From Microbacterium candidum (GTDB lineage: Bacteria > Actinomycetota > Actinomycetes > Actinomycetales > Microbacteriaceae), in contig NZ_JASXSZ010000005.1 of NCBI RefSeq assembly GCF_030315975.1, positions 264,808 to 328,807 of the forward strand: a stretch of DNA of 64,000 nucleotides, read 5' to 3'. Under the pieces are notes generated by a model. It was not told the DNA's origin. It saw only the letters and a program-made list of their open reading frames with translations, and searched no databases. Both the position numbers and the translations under genes were made by a program. Shown one piece after another: positions 7,715-15,714 of the stretch (its first letter is position 1; every line of letters starts with the position of its first letter).

Positions 7715-9595
7715 ATGGCGATGGGGCACCCCGGCGGAGGCGGCGGCGCGGCCTTCCGCGGAGTGGATGCGCGCGCGCAGCGCGCGGCGAACGCGGCGGC
7801 TCCCCGCATCCCGGATCTCGGACCGCGTGCCCTGCGGCTGTTCCGGCCCTACCGCGGGCGGATCGCCATCACGGGGCTCCTCGTCGTCGCGGGGGCGGCG
7901 ATCGCCGTCATCCCGCCGCTCATCGTCCAGCGCGTGTTCGACGACGCGCTCTTCCCGGCCACGGGCGGTCCGGACCTGGCACTCCTCGTCCGGCTCGTCG
8001 CCGCGATGATCGCGCTCTTCCTACTGTCGGCGGGCCTCGGGGTCGTGCAGACGTGGCTGACCTCGACCGTCGGCAATTCGGTCACCGGCGATCTCCGGGT
8101 GCGACTGTTCGACCACCTGCAGTCGATGGAGCTCGGCTTCTTCACCCGCACCAAGACCGGAGCCATCCAGTCGCGTCTGCAGAACGACGTCGGCGCGGTC
8201 GCGGACGTGCTGACGAACACCGTCACCACCATCCTGGGCAACTCCGTCACGGTCGTCGCCTCCCTCGTCGCGATGATCCTGATCGACTGGCGCCTCACGA
8301 TCATCGCCGTCATCCTCATGCCGATCCTCGCGATCGTGCAGCGTCGCGTCGGCCAGGTGCGCGCCCGCATCGCCGGGCAGACGCAGGAGTCGCTCTCAGA
8401 GCTCACCTCGATCACGCAGGAGACGCTGAGCGTCTCCGGCATCCTGCTCTCCAAGTCCTTCAACCGCCAGCGCGCCGAGGGCGAGCGCTACCGCGCCGAG
8501 AACCGCAACCAGGTGAGCCTGCAGGTGCGGCGGGCGATGAGCGGTCAGGGCTTCTTCGCGCTCGTCGGCGTCATCATGGCGAGCGTCCCCGCCGTCATCT
8601 ACCTCGTCTCGGGGTTCATCCTCGCCGGCGGCCACGCCGCCATCACGGCGGGCACCATCGTCGCGTTCACGACGGTGCAGGCGCGCCTCCTGCAGCCGCT
8701 CATGGGCCTCATGCGCGTCGCGCTGGATCTGCAGACGTCGCAGGCGGTGTTCGCGCGCATCTTCGAGTACCTCGACCTGACGCCGGCCATCGCGGATGCG
8801 TCCGACGCGATCCGCGTCGAGGACGCGCCGGGGCCGCTCGGCAGCGTCGAGTTCCGCGACGTGTCGTTCCGGTATCCGGATGCCGCGGGGGATGCGCGCC
8901 CGACCCTCGATCGTGTGTCGTTCCGTGCCGAGCCCGGGCAGCACATCGCCTTCGTCGGGCCGAGCGGTGCGGGCAAGACCACAGTGCTGTACCTCACCCC
9001 GCGGCTGCACGAGGCGAGCGGAGGGTCGGTCCTCTTCGCGGGCGCCGATGTGCGGTCGCTCGTGCAGGAGTCGATCATCGACCACGTCGGCATCGTCACC
9101 CAGGAGACGTACCTCTTCCACGCGTCTATCCGCGAGAACCTGCTGTACGCGAAGGCGGATGCCACCGACGACGAGCTCGTCGCCGCGTGCACGGCGGCCA
9201 ACATCCACCACGTCATCGCCTCGTTCGCCGAGGGGTACGACACGGTGGTCGGCGAACGCGGCTACCGGCTCTCCGGCGGCGAGAAGCAGCGCATCGCGAT
9301 CGCCCGCGTGCTGCTGAAGGACCCGCCCGTGCTGCTCCTCGACGAAGCGACATCGGCGCTCGACACGGTCTCGGAGCGCGTCGTGCAGGAGGCGCTGGAT
9401 GCCGCGGCCCGCGGCCGCACCACGATCACCGTCGCCCACCGGCTCTCGACGATCGTCGAGGCCGACGTCATCCACGTCGTCGACGGCGGGCGCGTGGTCG
9501 AGTCCGGCACGCACGCATCGCTGCTGGCACAGGGCGGGCTGTATTCGGCGCTCGCGGCGGAGCAGCTCGCCGCATCCCGCATCGAAGGCGTCTGA
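7715..9595 (+). CDS. ABC exporter, fused membrane and ATPase domains (ABCB/MsbA type)
   Basis: A 626-aa half-transporter. Residues about 50-340 form a six-helix ABC transporter type I membrane domain (EGYR-type coupling features and FFTRTKTGAIQSRLQNDV). The nucleotide-binding domain follows: Walker A GPSGAGKTT, Q-loop region TQETYLFH, signature LSGGEKQR, Walker B VLLLDEATSALD and switch His in VAHRLS. It is expected to work as a homodimer in the cytoplasmic membrane, exporting a lipid, drug or peptide that cannot be deduced. The Gly-rich N-terminus (GHPGGGGGAAFRGVDA) is variable. The ATG at 7715 fits the usual length, although no strong Shine-Dalgarno is seen. Confidence 0.9.
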   Translation: MAMGHPGGGGGAAFRGVDARAQRAANAAAPRIPDLGPRALRLFRPYRGRIAITGLLVVAGAAIAVIPPLIVQRVFDDALFPATGGPDLALLVRLVAAMIALFLLSAGLGVVQTWLTSTVGNSVTGDLRVRLFDHLQSMELGFFTRTKTGAIQSRLQNDVGAVADVLTNTVTTILGNSVTVVASLVAMILIDWRLTIIAVILMPILAIVQRRVGQVRARIAGQTQESLSELTSITQETLSVSGILLSKSFNRQRAEGERYRAENRNQVSLQVRRAMSGQGFFALVGVIMASVPAVIYLVSGFILAGGHAAITAGTIVAFTTVQARLLQPLMGLMRVALDLQTSQAVFARIFEYLDLTPAIADASDAIRVEDAPGPLGSVEFRDVSFRYPDAAGDARPTLDRVSFRAEPGQHIAFVGPSGAGKTTVLYLTPRLHEASGGSVLFAGADVRSLVQESIIDHVGIVTQETYLFHASIRENLLYAKADATDDELVAACTAANIHHVIASFAEGYDTVVGERGYRLSGGEKQRIAIARVLLKDPPVLLLDEATSALDTVSERVVQEALDAAARGRTTITVAHRLSTIVEADVIHVVDGGRVVESGTHASLLAQGGLYSALAAEQLAASRIEGV

Positions 9596-9662
9596 CCGCC
9601 TCTTCCGTCCATCCCGCCCCGCCCCCGCTCGCCCCCGCTCGCCCCCGCGGCTCGTATCGGCG

Positions 9663-9720
9663 CCGACTTGCCACATCTGGCGAGTATGGGGGCCACATTC
9701 GCTCATCATGTGGCAAATCG
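9663..9720. repeat. 58-bp palindromic repeat, left copy
   Basis: Outer arms CGACTTGCCACAT (9664-9676) and ATGTGGCAAATCG (9708-9720) are complementary except for one base. The internal part shares TGGCG-GTA and CATTC at matching offsets with the right copy at 10692-10751, so the two are direct copies of one element. The TGA stop and last residues of the DUF559 gene (9706 onward) are encoded inside this repeat. Confidence 0.85.
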
Positions 9721-10611
9721 ATGGCGCAACGCGCTACTGAGGTCGGCGAGCAACGCGTGCGGGTCGTCCAGGTCGGCCTGGGTGACCGGGATGTAGCGCC
9801 AGCCGAGCGATTCCAGGCGTCGACGACGCGCGAGATCTGCGCGCCATTGCTCGCGCTCGCGATGGTGGTCCCCTTCGTACTCGATCGCGATGAGGCGATC
9901 GGGGTAGGCGAGATCAACGCGCGCGACGAGTCGACCGTCGCGGTCGTGCACGACATGCTGTGGCACGGGATGCGGGAGGCCTGCCTCGATCAGCAGGACC
10001 CGGAGCTCCGATTCCTTCGGCGACTCGGCATTAGGGTCAACGAGCTCGATCGCGCGGCGAAGGTTCCGGATGCCTCGCCTCCCCGGCCACGTTGCGATTG
10101 CGGCCGCGATGTCCGCCACCGTGAACCGACCTGCGGCGCGACGCACAAGATGGTCTGCGACGGCGACGAGTTCAGGAAGCGTCAGCCTCGCGCCCAGATC
10201 GCAGAACGTGCGGAGAACGGTGGTCGTGCGAACTCCTGCGATCACGACGATGTCTTGGGCGCGCAGGTCCATCTGGTGGCCTCGGATGCCCCGGCCCCTA
10301 GGCGCACGGGTCCCCGTAGGCACTGCGAGGTCGATGGCCCGCTCTTGCACGACACGGTGAGGGAGCGGCATTGCGTGCAGGAGCCCGGCGCTGATATGAC
10401 TGACCGCGGTCGCGTCCGGCCGACACTGCAGAGCGGCGACGCAGAGGGCGACGTGAGGCAGCTCGATCGCGGGTGCGCGCACGCCTCGGAACGGCGCTGT
10501 GAGGTCGGCTGCGCGCGTTCGCGATCGCGAGATGCCGAAGGCATCCGCGAGCTCGACGCAGAAGATGCGACCCGCAAGCGGAGCGGGCAACGGTGCGGGT
10601 GTGCGGGGCAT
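9706..10611 (-). CDS. DUF559 domain endonuclease-like protein with AbiEi-like N-terminal part
   Basis: A 301-aa protein of the type usually annotated as DUF559 or type IV toxin-antitoxin AbiEi-family. The N-terminal half contains FGISRSRTRAADLTAPFRGVRAP and the HISAGLLHAMPLP segment common to this family. The C-terminal half carries a Vsr/PD-(D/E)xK-like fold with VDLAYPDRLIAIEYEGDHH, giving the acidic metal-binding residues, and ends SLGWRYIPVTQADL. No AbiEii-type toxin is adjacent. The gene is bracketed by two copies of a 58-60 bp palindrome, and its final codons RFAT-stop come from the left palindrome. Biochemical function is unknown, and both mobility and DNA cleavage are possible. Confidence 0.8.
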   Translation of the reverse strand: MPRTPAPLPAPLAGRIFCVELADAFGISRSRTRAADLTAPFRGVRAPAIELPHVALCVAALQCRPDATAVSHISAGLLHAMPLPHRVVQERAIDLAVPTGTRAPRGRGIRGHQMDLRAQDIVVIAGVRTTTVLRTFCDLGARLTLPELVAVADHLVRRAAGRFTVADIAAAIATWPGRRGIRNLRRAIELVDPNAESPKESELRVLLIEAGLPHPVPQHVVHDRDGRLVARVDLAYPDRLIAIEYEGDHHREREQWRADLARRRRLESLGWRYIPVTQADLDDPHALLADLSSALRHRFAT

Positions 10612-10691
10612 CCGTCGAGTGTGTCGGGTGTGTGCGGCCGATCACCGGCTGTCCACAGGTGTTCCGCTTGGGGAGGAATCCTCGTCTCACA

Positions 10692-10751
10692 CCGACTTGC
10701 CACATATGGCGGGTAGAGCAAGCAGCATTCCCGCGATATGTGGCAAGTCGG
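10692..10751. repeat. 60-bp palindromic repeat, right copy
   Basis: Outer arms CCGACTTGCCACATAT (10692-10707) and its exact reverse complement (10736-10751) give a 16-bp perfect stem. After a one-base G-G mismatch, GCGGG/CCCGC (10709-10713 with 10730-10734) extend it to 21 of 22 pairs around a 16-nt loop. It lies 80 bp upstream of the DUF559 start. Confidence 0.88.
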
Positions 10752-10775
10752 CGAGAACGGGGAGTCAGACGGGCG

Positions 10776-11696
10776 TCAGAGGGGAGGCGGGGTGCGGGGT
10801 GCGCCGGGGCGCGCGGCCAGTTCCTCGACGAAGGATGCGAGCAGCGTGCGGTAGGCCGGATCCGGATGGATCCGGGCGATCTCGATCAGCGGTGGAAGGT
10901 CGAGGAGGAAGATGAGGGCGACGCGACCGGCGGCCGCCGCATCCAGCCCCTGCGCATCGAGCACCGCGATGCCGCCGGAGAGCGCGTCGAGGTAGTCGCG
11001 CAGCACAGGCAGTTCGGCCTTGCGCTGCGTGATCGACGTGCCGTTCGCGCGCTCGCGCCACTCGACGACGACATCCGGGATGACGTCGAACCCGCGGGCG
11101 CGCGTGTACAGGAGCTGTGCGACGACCTGGTCCTCGTAGGCGCGACCCTCCGGGAACCGGAGCCCGTCCCACAGGGCGCTGCGCGAGAGCTTCGACCACG
11201 CGACGATGTTGCCGGCCGCGGACGGGTGGTCGGCCAGGGTGACGCCGTGACGTTCGGGATCGGTGGATGCCGTCACCCACGGCTGCACCTCGCCCGGCGC
11301 GTATCCGCCGCTTCCGTCGGGGCGCAGCCGAACGTAGGCCCCCACGACGAGGTCACTGCCGGTCGCAGTGATCGTCTCCACGAGACGCTCGAGCGCGCGC
11401 GGGCGCAGCACGTCGTCGGCGTCGAGGAAGCCGACGTACGGCGTATCGACCATCTCGAGCGCCGCATTGCGTGCCGCGCCGAGTCCGCGGGACGCCTCGT
11501 GCCGGATGACGGTCAGGCGGTCGTCGGCGGCCGCGGCCGCGTCGAAGATCGCTCCCGTGGCATCCTCTGATCCATCATCGACGAGGATCGCGCGCCAGTC
11601 CTCGAACGTCTGCGCGCGGAGGGAGTCCACAGCTTCGGCGGCGAAGTCGGCCACGTCGCGGCCCGGGACGATGACGGTCACGACGGGGCGGCTCAC
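10776..11696 (-). CDS. Glycosyltransferase family 2 protein
   Basis: A 306-aa GT-A fold inverting glycosyltransferase. It begins with a typical VTVIVPGRDVADFAAEAVDS strand-helix. The nucleotide-sugar site includes LVDDGSEDATGAI, and the DxD motif is in YVGFLDADDVL. C-terminal residues WRERANGTSITQRK complete the GT2 appearance. No TM helix is visible, so it probably acts at the inner membrane face on a cell-envelope glycan or teichoic-acid-like acceptor. The GTG start at 11696 was chosen because the GT2 fold starts here and TAGGAT (minus strand, 11704-11709) sits 7 nt upstream, consistent with a leaderless mRNA. It is a single gene between two repeat-containing regions. Confidence 0.85.
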   Translation of the reverse strand: MSRPVVTVIVPGRDVADFAAEAVDSLRAQTFEDWRAILVDDGSEDATGAIFDAAAAADDRLTVIRHEASRGLGAARNAALEMVDTPYVGFLDADDVLRPRALERLVETITATGSDLVVGAYVRLRPDGSGGYAPGEVQPWVTASTDPERHGVTLADHPSAAGNIVAWSKLSRSALWDGLRFPEGRAYEDQVVAQLLYTRARGFDVIPDVVVEWRERANGTSITQRKAELPVLRDYLDALSGGIAVLDAQGLDAAAAGRVALIFLLDLPPLIEIARIHPDPAYRTLLASFVEELAARPGAPRTPPPL

Positions 11697-11789
11697 TCGC
11701 CCGATCCTATTCGTGCGGGTGGCATCGTCGCGTTTCGTCCCGCTGGTCCGCGCCCACGCGCCCGGAGGTGTCGTGCGTCGCGCCGGCGA

Positions 11790-11890
11790 TTCGTTGAGGG
11801 GGCATGGAAACGCTCGCTCAACAACCCGCGTTGCTCGTGAATGCTCGCCACTTCCTCCCCGCGGGTCGTCGAGGGAGCGAAGCGAGTCGG
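11790..11890. repeat. Intergenic inverted-repeat elements (TTGAG / CTCAA and GAGCGAAGCGAG type)
   Basis: This 226-bp gap holds a TTGAG...CTCAA inverted pair (about 11792-11821) and, about 50 bp on, a GGGTCGTCGAGGGAGCGAAG segment. Its GAGCGAAGCGAG core (11875-11886) recurs exactly inside the glycine riboswitch linker (19241-19252). These look like short dispersed palindromic elements of the host. No gene is visible here. Confidence 0.55.
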
Positions 11891-11922
11891 CACGCGGTGG
11901 CGTTGCCAGTACGACGCGCGGG

Positions 11923-13056
11923 TCACCCGCCGACGGCGGCGACGGATGCGGCGACCGCATCCGCCACTGCATCCAACGGCCGGCGCAGGCCGTGGGGGAG
12001 CGTGAAACGGACGGCCGTCTGCGCGATCTCGGGCGCGATGCCCAGTGCGACCAGCACGTGCGACGGCTCGTCGCTGCCCGCTGCGCAGGCCGAACCGCTC
12101 GAGGAGACGACCCCGCGCCGCTCAAGTTCGAGCAGCACCGCCTCGCCGCTCGTTCCCGCGAACGTGAAGCTCGCGGTCCCGGGAAGGCGCCGCTCCAGGT
12201 CGCCGGTGAGCCGCGCCGAGGGGACGAGAGTCAGGACGCGTGAGATGAACGACCGGCAGATCGCACCGACGGCCGCCGCATCCTCCGCCCGCTCCGCTTC
12301 GGCGAGTTCCAGCGCGGTGGCCAGTCCGACGGCGCCGGCGACGTCCTCGGTTCCGCTGCGGCGCCCGCGCTCCTGCCCCCCGCCGTGCAGGAGCGGCTCG
12401 ATCGGGATGCGCCCGCGCACCGCGAGGACGCCCGTGCCCTTCGGCGCGCCCACCTTGTGCCCGGCGATCGCGAGGGAGTCGGCATCCGTCCCCGCGAGGG
12501 GGATCCAGCCGGCCGCCTGCACGGCGTCGAGGTGGAGGGGGATGCGGCGCTCCCGCACGACCCGCGCGAGCGCCGGCGCATCCTGGATCGTCCCGATCTC
12601 GTTGTTCGCGTACCCGACCGCGACGAGGGCGGTGTCGTCGCTCAGGGCGTCGGCGAGATCGTCGGGGGAGACCCGGCCCTCGGAAGAGACAGGGAGCATC
12701 GTGACCTCGAAGCCGTGCACGCGCTCGAGGTACGCGACGGACTCGAGGATCGACTCGTGCTCGATCGGGGTCGTGACGACGTGCCTCGCTCCGCGGTTCA
12801 CCGTCGCCGCGATCGCGATGCCCTTGACCGCGAGGTTGTTCGCTTCGGTGCCGCCGGAGGTGAACACGATGTCGCCCGCCCGCATCCCCACGATCCGCGC
12901 GATACGGGCGCGGGCGTCGGAGAGCGCCCTCGCCGCCTCTTCTCCGACGGTGTGATGGCTCGACGGATTGCCGAACGACCGGGTGAGATACGGCAGCATC
13001 GCCTCGACCACCTCGGGCCGTACGGCCGTCGTCGCGGCATTGTCGAGGTACAGCAC
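11923..13056 (-). CDS. Cysteine desulfurase (NifS/IscS-like), NAD-cluster associated
   Basis: A 377-aa fold-type I PLP enzyme that removes sulfur from cysteine. Visible features: LYLDNAATT at the N-terminus, SGGTEANN, the PLP Lys in AIAGHKVGAPKGTG, RRSGTED and the catalytic Cys in VVSSSGSACAAGS. It starts at a GTG one base after the nadC stop and is the last gene of nrtR-nadA-nadB-nadC. In many bacteria a dedicated desulfurase in this position supplies sulfur for the 4Fe-4S cluster of NadA, and this is the most likely role here, though general Fe-S assembly is not excluded. Confidence 0.88.
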   Translation of the reverse strand: MLYLDNAATTAVRPEVVEAMLPYLTRSFGNPSSHHTVGEEAARALSDARARIARIVGMRAGDIVFTSGGTEANNLAVKGIAIAATVNRGARHVVTTPIEHESILESVAYLERVHGFEVTMLPVSSEGRVSPDDLADALSDDTALVAVGYANNEIGTIQDAPALARVVRERRIPLHLDAVQAAGWIPLAGTDADSLAIAGHKVGAPKGTGVLAVRGRIPIEPLLHGGGQERGRRSGTEDVAGAVGLATALELAEAERAEDAAAVGAICRSFISRVLTLVPSARLTGDLERRLPGTASFTFAGTSGEAVLLELERRGVVSSSGSACAAGSDEPSHVLVALGIAPEIAQTAVRFTLPHGLRRPLDAVADAVAASVAAVGG

Positions 13057-13057
13057 G

Positions 13058-13912
13058 TCAGACTCCGATGCGGATGTCGAGCCCCAGATCGAGAGCCCGT
13101 GCCGAATGCGTGAGCGCGCCGACCGAGATGACGTCGACGCCCGTCTCCGCGATCGCGCGGACGGTCTCGAGGCTCACGCCGCCCGACGCTTCGACGACTG
13201 CGCGGCCGGCGACCTGCGCGACCCCGGCGCGCAGATCGTCGAGGGAGAAGTTGTCGAGCATGATCGTGTCGATGCCCGCCGCGAGCACCGGCTCGATCTG
13301 GTCGAGGCGGTCGACCTCGACCTCGATGTGCGTCGTGTGGGGCAGCAGGTCCTTCGCAGCCAGCAGGGCGGCCGTCGTGGACACCCCCTTCTGCGCGAGC
13401 ACCGCGAGGTGGTTGTCCTTCGCCATGACCGCATCCGACAGCGACGTGCGGTGGTTGCGGCCGCCGCCGTCGCGGACGGCCTTCCGCTCGAACGCGCGAA
13501 GCCCCGGCGTCGTCTTCCGGGTGTCGACGATGCGCGCGCCGGTGTGCGCGACCTCGGCGACATAGGCGCCGGTGAGGGTCGCGATGCCCGTCATGCGCTG
13601 CGCGAAGTTCAGTCCGATCCGCTCCGCCGTGAGGACACTCCGCGCGGGGCCGACGACGACAGCGAGGATCGCGCCGGGCTCGAACCATGCGCCGTCCTCG
13701 ACGACGAGCTCGACGTCGATGCTCGGATCGGTGAGGCGGAACGCTGCGGCGAACACCTCACCGCCCGAGAACACGCCACGCTCGCGGGCGACGAGATCGG
13801 CACGGGCGACCGCGTTCTCCGGGATGAGGGCCTCGCTCGTGAGGTCGCCCCACGGCGCGTCCTCCTCGAGGGCGGCGGACACGGCGCGGTCGATCGTGGC
13901 ACGGGTGAGCAT
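13058..13912 (-). CDS. nadC: Quinolinate phosphoribosyltransferase (decarboxylating)
   Basis: A 284-aa enzyme converting quinolinate and PRPP to nicotinate mononucleotide, the third step of de novo NAD synthesis. Family features: EDAPWGDLTSEALIP near the N-terminus, LNFAQRMTGIATLTG, DTRKTTPGLRAFERKAVRDGG (substrate-binding Arg/Lys/His), IEVEVDRLDQ, IMLDNFS and VEASGGVSLETV, with SVGALTHSA at the end. Normal length. Its ATG overlaps the nadB stop by one base (TGATG), and only one base separates it from the desulfurase gene, so it is part of a tightly coupled operon. Confidence 0.95.
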   Translation of the reverse strand: MLTRATIDRAVSAALEEDAPWGDLTSEALIPENAVARADLVARERGVFSGGEVFAAAFRLTDPSIDVELVVEDGAWFEPGAILAVVVGPARSVLTAERIGLNFAQRMTGIATLTGAYVAEVAHTGARIVDTRKTTPGLRAFERKAVRDGGGRNHRTSLSDAVMAKDNHLAVLAQKGVSTTAALLAAKDLLPHTTHIEVEVDRLDQIEPVLAAGIDTIMLDNFSLDDLRAGVAQVAGRAVVEASGGVSLETVRAIAETGVDVISVGALTHSARALDLGLDIRIGV

Positions 13913-15714
13913 CAGGCGACCTCCTCGGTCTGTGCGGAGTGCAGGAGATTCGGGATGCGGCGGCGCGAGACGCCGCGCGATCGCACGGGGACGGTGTCGG
14001 CCGCCGTCGAGATCCCCTGCGGTGCGCCCTGCGTGGCGCGTGCATCCGACGGAGATACGGCGTCGCTGCGGTAGTGCGCGCCGACCGACTCGGTGCGGGC
14101 GAGGGCGGCTGCGACGACGTTCTCGGCGACGAGCAGCAGATTGTCGTCCTCGAGGTCGCGCGCCGTGTCCCGCGGTCGCGCCTCGGCGCGCCAGTCGGCG
14201 ATGGTGGATGCGGCGCGCCGAAGCCCTGCGTCATCCCTGACGAGCCCCGCATCCGCCCACATGAGTTCCTGGAGCGCCTCGCGGGAGAACGGCCCGTGTT
14301 CAGAGTCCTCTCGGGCGACTCCGGAATCGGTCCGGGCGACTCCGGAATCGGTCCGGGCGACTCCGGAATCGGTCGCCGAGCTTGTCGAGGCGTCGTGGAT
14401 CGCACGGCGTGTGTCGTGCGATCTCACGTCAGGCGCGATCCTCGGCCGTTGCTCGCCGGACGACCCCTCGACAAGCTCGGGGACCGGACAGCGGTTGTGC
14501 CCCGCGTGCGCGACGGCATCGCCCGCTCGCGCGCCGAACACGGCGCCCTCGAGCAGCGAGTTGGACGCGAGGCGGTTCGCACCGTGGACGCCGGTGCGGG
14601 CGACCTCGCCGACGGCGAAGAGCCCGGGGACGCTCGTGCGCCCATCGAGATCCGTCGCCACCCCGCCCATCACGTAGTGCGCCGCCGGAGTCACGGGGAT
14701 GGGTTCACCCGACCAGTCCCAGCCGCGCTCGCGGGTGGCGGCGTCGATCGTCGGGAACCGCGCCGCCAGCCTGTCGGCGCCGATCGCCGTGGCATCCAGG
14801 AAGACGGGGCGGCCGTCCTGCTCCGCGATGCGTGCGGCGATCGCGCGTGCGACGACGTCGCGCGGCGCGAGTTCGCCGTCGGGGTGGGCATCGAACACGA
14901 AACGCCTGCCGTCTTCGTCGATGAGGGTCGCCCCCTCGCCGCGCACAGCCTCGGAGACGAGGAACGGGTCGCCGCGACCGACGAGCCCTGCGGCGGGGGC
15001 CTTGCCGATCAGCACCGTCGGGTGGAACTGTACGAACTCGAGGTCCTCCACCTCGGCTCCGGCGCGGATCGCGGCGGCGATGCCGTCGCCGGTGGCGACC
15101 TCCGGGTTGGTCGTGTAGCGATAGAGCTGCCCGGCACCGCCCGTCGCGAGGACGACGGCGTCGGCCTCGAGCGTCCGCCGCACACCGCCGACGAGCAGCG
15201 TCACTCCCGCGACCCGGCCCCTCGCCGAGCTCGGGGACCGGTCCACGAGGAGGTCGACGAGGAACGCGTGCTCGATGACGGCGATGCCGGCGGCGCGCAC
15301 GCGGGCGACCAGCGCCTTCTCGATCGCGAGGCCGGTGGCATCCCCACCCGCGTGGACGACCCGCGGATACGAGTGCGCCGCCTCGAGCCCCTTCGCGAGC
15401 GTCCCGTCGGCGGCCCGGTCGAACGCGACGCCCAGCGCGATGAGCTCGCGGATGCGGTCCGGTCCTTCGGCGGCGAGCACCCGCACGGCCTCCGGGTCGG
15501 CGAGGCCCGCACCGGCGACGAGCGTGTCGCGGATGTGGTCCTCGACGCGGTCGTCGTCGAAGAGGACGGCGGCGACCCCGCCCTGGGCGAAGCGCGTGTT
15601 GGCGTGCTCGAGCTCGTCCTTCGTGACGAGGGTGACGCGGCATCCGCCCGCCTCCGCGTGCAGCGCCGCGGTGAGCCCCGCGATGCCGCTGCCGACGACG
15701 ATGACGTCCGTCAT
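13912..15714 (-). CDS. nadB: L-aspartate oxidase with repeat-derived insertions
   Basis: A 600-aa FAD enzyme oxidising L-aspartate to iminoaspartate, the first step of NAD synthesis. The Rossmann motif VVGSGIAGLTAALHAE opens the protein. HANTRFAQGGVAAV, ATGGAGQLYRYTTNP, FVQFHPT and GANRLASNSLLEGAVFG are family signatures. It is longer than the usual 520-570 aa. Residues about 405-470, between the FAD/cap part and the C-terminal helical bundle, are repeat-derived: PVPELVEG, then DSGVART heptads. A second repeat-like segment is at residues 158-166 (RSPSSARGR). Both are in frame and at likely surface positions, so activity is probably kept. ATG overlaps the nadA stop. Confidence 0.93.
   Translation of the reverse strand: MTDVIVVGSGIAGLTAALHAEAGGCRVTLVTKDELEHANTRFAQGGVAAVLFDDDRVEDHIRDTLVAGAGLADPEAVRVLAAEGPDRIRELIALGVAFDRAADGTLAKGLEAAHSYPRVVHAGGDATGLAIEKALVARVRAAGIAVIEHAFLVDLLVDRSPSSARGRVAGVTLLVGGVRRTLEADAVVLATGGAGQLYRYTTNPEVATGDGIAAAIRAGAEVEDLEFVQFHPTVLIGKAPAAGLVGRGDPFLVSEAVRGEGATLIDEDGRRFVFDAHPDGELAPRDVVARAIAARIAEQDGRPVFLDATAIGADRLAARFPTIDAATRERGWDWSGEPIPVTPAAHYVMGGVATDLDGRTSVPGLFAVGEVARTGVHGANRLASNSLLEGAVFGARAGDAVAHAGHNRCPVPELVEGSSGEQRPRIAPDVRSHDTRRAIHDASTSSATDSGVARTDSGVARTDSGVAREDSEHGPFSREALQELMWADAGLVRDDAGLRRAASTIADWRAEARPRDTARDLEDDNLLLVAENVVAAALARTESVGAHYRSDAVSPSDARATQGAPQGISTAADTVPVRSRGVSRRRIPNLLHSAQTEEVA
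14313..14375. repeat. Three tandem 21-bp repeats inside nadB
   Basis: Units at 14313-14333, 14334-14354 and 14355-14375 are identical except for the final base of the third. On the coding strand they encode three DSGVART-type heptads. A degenerate fourth unit may precede them (encoding EDSEHG). The 21-bp period keeps the reading frame. Confidence 0.92.
14376..14480. repeat. Nested inverted-repeat element inside nadB
   Basis: Arms CCGAGCTTGTCGAGG (14376-14390) and CCTCGACAAGCTCGG (14466-14480) are perfect 15-bp reverse complements. Between them is a second perfect 9-bp palindrome, GATCGCACG (14398-14406) and CGTGCGATC (14415-14423). The unit resembles a small non-autonomous palindromic element that has entered a coding sequence without disrupting it. 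Confidence 0.85.
15218..15241. repeat. Second copy of the palindromic-element core in nadB
   Basis: This 24-bp segment matches 14464-14487 at 22 of 24 positions, in the same orientation (shared AGCTCGGGGACCGG). It encodes the RSPSSARG stretch in the FAD domain, between two beta strands. Confidence 0.75.

Noticed and set aside
9622..9650. Triple GCCCCCGCTC-like tandem as a functional site
   Set aside because: It is short, simple C-rich sequence after the ABC exporter gene with no palindrome, and is likely low-complexity drift.
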